Of a DNA stretch of 64,000 nucleotides, positions 61,580-64,000 are shown one piece after another. Source of the DNA: an uncultured Alphaproteobacteria bacterium (GTDB lineage Bacteria > Pseudomonadota > Alphaproteobacteria > HIMB59); contig CACNLH010000004.1 in NCBI GenBank assembly GCA_902621205.1, positions 1 to 64,000 on the forward strand, read 5' to 3'. Every line of letters starts with the position of its first letter. The first letter of the stretch is position 1. The translations under genes were made by a program, and so were the position numbers. Under the pieces are notes generated by a model, which did not search any database, was not told where the DNA came from, and saw only the letters and a list, made by a program, of their open reading frames with translations.

Positions 61580-62616
61580 GTGCTATTATCGAAAATAATC
61601 AATTACCTTTTTCTGCAAAGTTTTTGCAATTCTATAAGGATCGCACACTTCTTGCTATTTTATTGTCACTTTTTGCTGTGATGTTTATATATGGAATTTT
61701 TTTCACAGAAAATTATTTAACAATAACCAATTTTAAAGCAATTATTAGAGATGCAGCACTATATGGCATTATGGCTATAGGACTTACATTTGTAACTTTA
61801 TCAGGAAATTTTTTTTTATTGTCATTAAAAGAAACAGCATCTATTTGTGGTGTTACGTTTGCTATGGGTATGGCTACTGGTTTTGGATCACCGGATCTTG
61901 CAGGAAACTTTTTAGTTTCACTATTAGCTGCTTTAGCAGTAGGTGTCGTAAGTGGAGTAATACAAGGATATTTTGTTGGAATGGGAGGCAACCCAATTGT
62001 TGTAACATTAGGTGGAGCAGGCATCCTATATGGTATTGGTGCATGGTGGAGTGATAACCTTGTAATAAACTTTACAAGACCTCATGATGCTGAATGGTTA
62101 GGAACTGGTTCTTTTTTGGGTCTTCCAAGTATCACATGGTCTTTTATTTTAATTGCCATTGCAGCTGAGATAGTTTTAAGACATACAAATTTTGGAAGGA
62201 AAGTTTATTTAGTTGGAGCAAACAAAGCTGCTGGAAAAGCCACTGGCCATGAAAATTTTTCTATGGCGATAATTGTTTTCACAATCTGTTCTGTTTGTTG
62301 TGCATTTGTTGCAGTAGCTTTTGTTGCTCAAATGGATAGTGCTCAATCTAATTATTTTTCTGCAGAATTTGGATCATCAGGTGATATGACTATACTCGTT
62401 ATAGCAACTGTCATGGTTGGTGGAAATTCAATAATGGGTGGTTATGGATCTACTTTAAGGACTAGTTTGGGAGCAATTTTTATTGCTATGGTTGATAATA
62501 TGATGGTTTTACAAGGATTTAATAGCGGACCTAGAATAGTTGGTGTGGGCTTAATGATCGTGTTTAGTATCATTGTTTTTGGTTTATTTGCTAAAGGAAG
62601 TAGGGCTCAGGAATAA
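61576..62616 (+). CDS. Sugar ABC transporter permease
   Basis: BPD_transp_2-like multi-TM; VTLGGAGILYG, VGGNSIMGGYGSTLRTSLGAIF. Confidence 0.87.
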   Translation: MSAIIENNQLPFSAKFLQFYKDRTLLAILLSLFAVMFIYGIFFTENYLTITNFKAIIRDAALYGIMAIGLTFVTLSGNFFLLSLKETASICGVTFAMGMATGFGSPDLAGNFLVSLLAALAVGVVSGVIQGYFVGMGGNPIVVTLGGAGILYGIGAWWSDNLVINFTRPHDAEWLGTGSFLGLPSITWSFILIAIAAEIVLRHTNFGRKVYLVGANKAAGKATGHENFSMAIIVFTICSVCCAFVAVAFVAQMDSAQSNYFSAEFGSSGDMTILVIATVMVGGNSIMGGYGSTLRTSLGAIFIAMVDNMMVLQGFNSGPRIVGVGLMIVFSIIVFGLFAKGSRAQE

Positions 62617-63650
62617 TGGAAAATTTTATAAAAAAGATTACAAAAGATGTAGATCTCTCTTTTGCAATCTTATTATCATTTTGTGTTTACGTATTCTTTG
62701 CAATTAATATTGAAGTTTTCTTTAGCCACAATATTAGTTTCGCTATTCTTGAAAGGTTTGCAGTCTTGGGTCTTGTAGGTTTAGCATTAACAATTTGTAT
62801 AATAGCTGGAGAAATTGATTTATCAATTGGGTCTAACGCAGCCTTATGCGCTGTGATAGTTGTAAAATTAACAGACCCCTTGGGCGCACCATTAGCGATG
62901 CTTATAGGACTTTCAGTTTCAACTTTAATCGGCGTAACACAAGGTTTTGTTATAGCATTCATAAGAATAAGAGCGATTGTGATTACAGTTGGTACTCTAA
63001 TGCTGCTTAGAGGAGTAGCTTTGCTAATTGCTGAAGAAAAAACAGTTATGTTAACGGATTTTAGAGTTCCTGATTTTATTACTACTAAAGTTTTAATGTA
63101 TTTTTCTCCTGCTAGTCTAACGGTTATCTTCATATTCATTTGCGTAGGAATTTTTATGCGTTACACAAAATATGGAAGGGAAATATATGCGATTGGTGGA
63201 GCAAGAAAAGAAGCACTCACTGCAGGTATACCTTTAAGACGCCCAATGATTATAGCCTTTGCGCTGTCAGGTTTTTGTGCCGGTTTTGCTGGAACTGTAA
63301 TTGGTTTGAAATCAGGAACGGCTCAAGGTTTAGGACTACAATACCTTCTTTTAGCAGGAACTGTTGCAGCTTTTGTTGGAGGTGTGAGCATACTAGGAGG
63401 AAAGGGTGGTGTTTTAGGAGCAGCTATCGGAGCTTTAACAGTTAATTTTTTGAATACTGGTCTCGTATTTTATGCACTTCAGGTTCATTTTGTTCAATTA
63501 TTCACATCAGTGCTTTTGGTTATCGTTATAGTTTTTCAAACTATGTCTAGGGTATTTGACTCGCGGCAAGCTAGGAAAGGTCTGCTTGCCACAATTGATG
63601 AACGAAAAACATCTTTGCTGGAAAAAAAGAGATCGGCTTTAGGTAGATAA
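62616..63650 (+). CDS. Sugar ABC transporter permease
   Basis: AGEIDLSIGSNAALCAV, VGGVSILGGKGGVLGAAIGAL. Confidence 0.9.
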   Translation: MENFIKKITKDVDLSFAILLSFCVYVFFAINIEVFFSHNISFAILERFAVLGLVGLALTICIIAGEIDLSIGSNAALCAVIVVKLTDPLGAPLAMLIGLSVSTLIGVTQGFVIAFIRIRAIVITVGTLMLLRGVALLIAEEKTVMLTDFRVPDFITTKVLMYFSPASLTVIFIFICVGIFMRYTKYGREIYAIGGARKEALTAGIPLRRPMIIAFALSGFCAGFAGTVIGLKSGTAQGLGLQYLLLAGTVAAFVGGVSILGGKGGVLGAAIGALTVNFLNTGLVFYALQVHFVQLFTSVLLVIVIVFQTMSRVFDSRQARKGLLATIDERKTSLLEKKRSALGR

Positions 63651-63666
63651 TATTCATTTTGAATAT
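63650..63666. promoter_or_regulatory. Second perfect copy of the inverted repeat, upstream of SDR gene (candidate operator)
   Basis: ATATTCA-TTT-TGAATAT, 54 nt upstream of the SDR ATG. Confidence 0.65.
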
Positions 63667-63720
63667 ATTTGAAGTCAGTAATTTAATTACATATTATATA
63701 ATATAGTCGGAGGAAATTTA

Positions 63721-64000
63721 TGGATAAAGAGAGACTAAAAGGGAAAAATGTCCTTATTACAGGCGCTGCTCAGGGCATGGGCGCTGCGGTAGGAGAGCAC
63801 TTTGCTGCCCAAGGAGCCAAAATTTGTCTAACAGATGTCAACCTTGACGGTTGTAAAGAGGTTGAAGAGAGAATTAGGTCAGCTGGAGGTGAGGCTATTT
63901 CATGTAAAGTAGACGTGCGAAATCGTGAAGATCACGTAGCTGCTGTAAAAGCAACAGTTGAAAATTTTGGTAGTCTAAATGTTTCTATAAATAATGCTGG
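63721..64000 (+). CDS. SDR family oxidoreductase, truncated by window end
   Basis: ATGGATAAAGAGAGACTAAAAGGG... encodes KNVLITGAAQGMGAAVGEHFAAQGA and VSINNAG; GGAGG upstream. Confidence 0.88.

Noticed and set aside
61713-62024. 103 aa minus-strand ORF opposite a permease gene
   Set aside because: Shadow ORF; proline/threonine-rich reverse translation of TM segments.
62687-63139. 150 aa minus-strand ORF opposite the second permease gene
   Set aside because: Fully antisense to a strong permease CDS; composition looks like a reverse-complement shadow of TM-coding sequence.
63140-63445. 101 aa plus-strand ORF in another frame of the permease gene
   Set aside because: Out-of-frame overlap, Cys/Trp/Arg-rich composition typical of spurious ORFs.
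1-64000. CRISPR arrays, prophage, transposase or toxin-antitoxin modules
   Set aside because: No regularly spaced repeats and no ORF with recognisable phage, transposase, Cas or TA motifs.

Overview
A 64 kb AT-rich, densely packed bacterial window. Gene content and order suggest a marine SAR11/HIMB59-like alphaproteobacterium; this is inferred from content only, no search was run.

Layout:
- 1-7.2 kb: broken NDUFA9-like epimerase, uppP, gltD, gltB.
- 7.2-10 kb: small hydrolase/glycosyltransferase block.
- 10-16.6 kb: core block infC-rpmI-rplT-pheS-pheT-lepA plus tRNA-Ser(GGA).
- 16.6-19.8 kb: glycosyltransferases and an rmuC interrupted by an in-frame stop.
- 19.8-30.6 kb: methylated-glycine/one-carbon cluster (GcvT/DmdA-like protein, MetF-like, dimethylglycine dehydrogenase-like, soxGADB) plus a 2OG-Fe(II) oxygenase-like protein.
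- 30.6-64 kb: large sugar/polyol island with three ABC importers, several sugar kinases, a lyxose-isomerase-like enzyme, split transketolase, and iolE/iolG-type genes.

Most interesting signal: a predicted cytosolic regulator at 57138-58823 that fuses an N-terminal winged-HTH to an ABC solute-binding-protein domain. It lies next to a near-identical inverted repeat (ATATTCA-N3-TGAATAT) found upstream of the adjacent ABC operon and of a downstream SDR gene, with a weaker copy upstream of the iolE-like gene. I propose this as a regulator/operator pair controlling a sugar/inositol regulon. Other leads are 11-bp (and one shorter) hairpins after all three solute-binding-protein genes, a permease with a ~130 aa hydrophilic insert, an apparent intragenic inversion at the window start, and a PFK with a mixed Gly/Lys signature.
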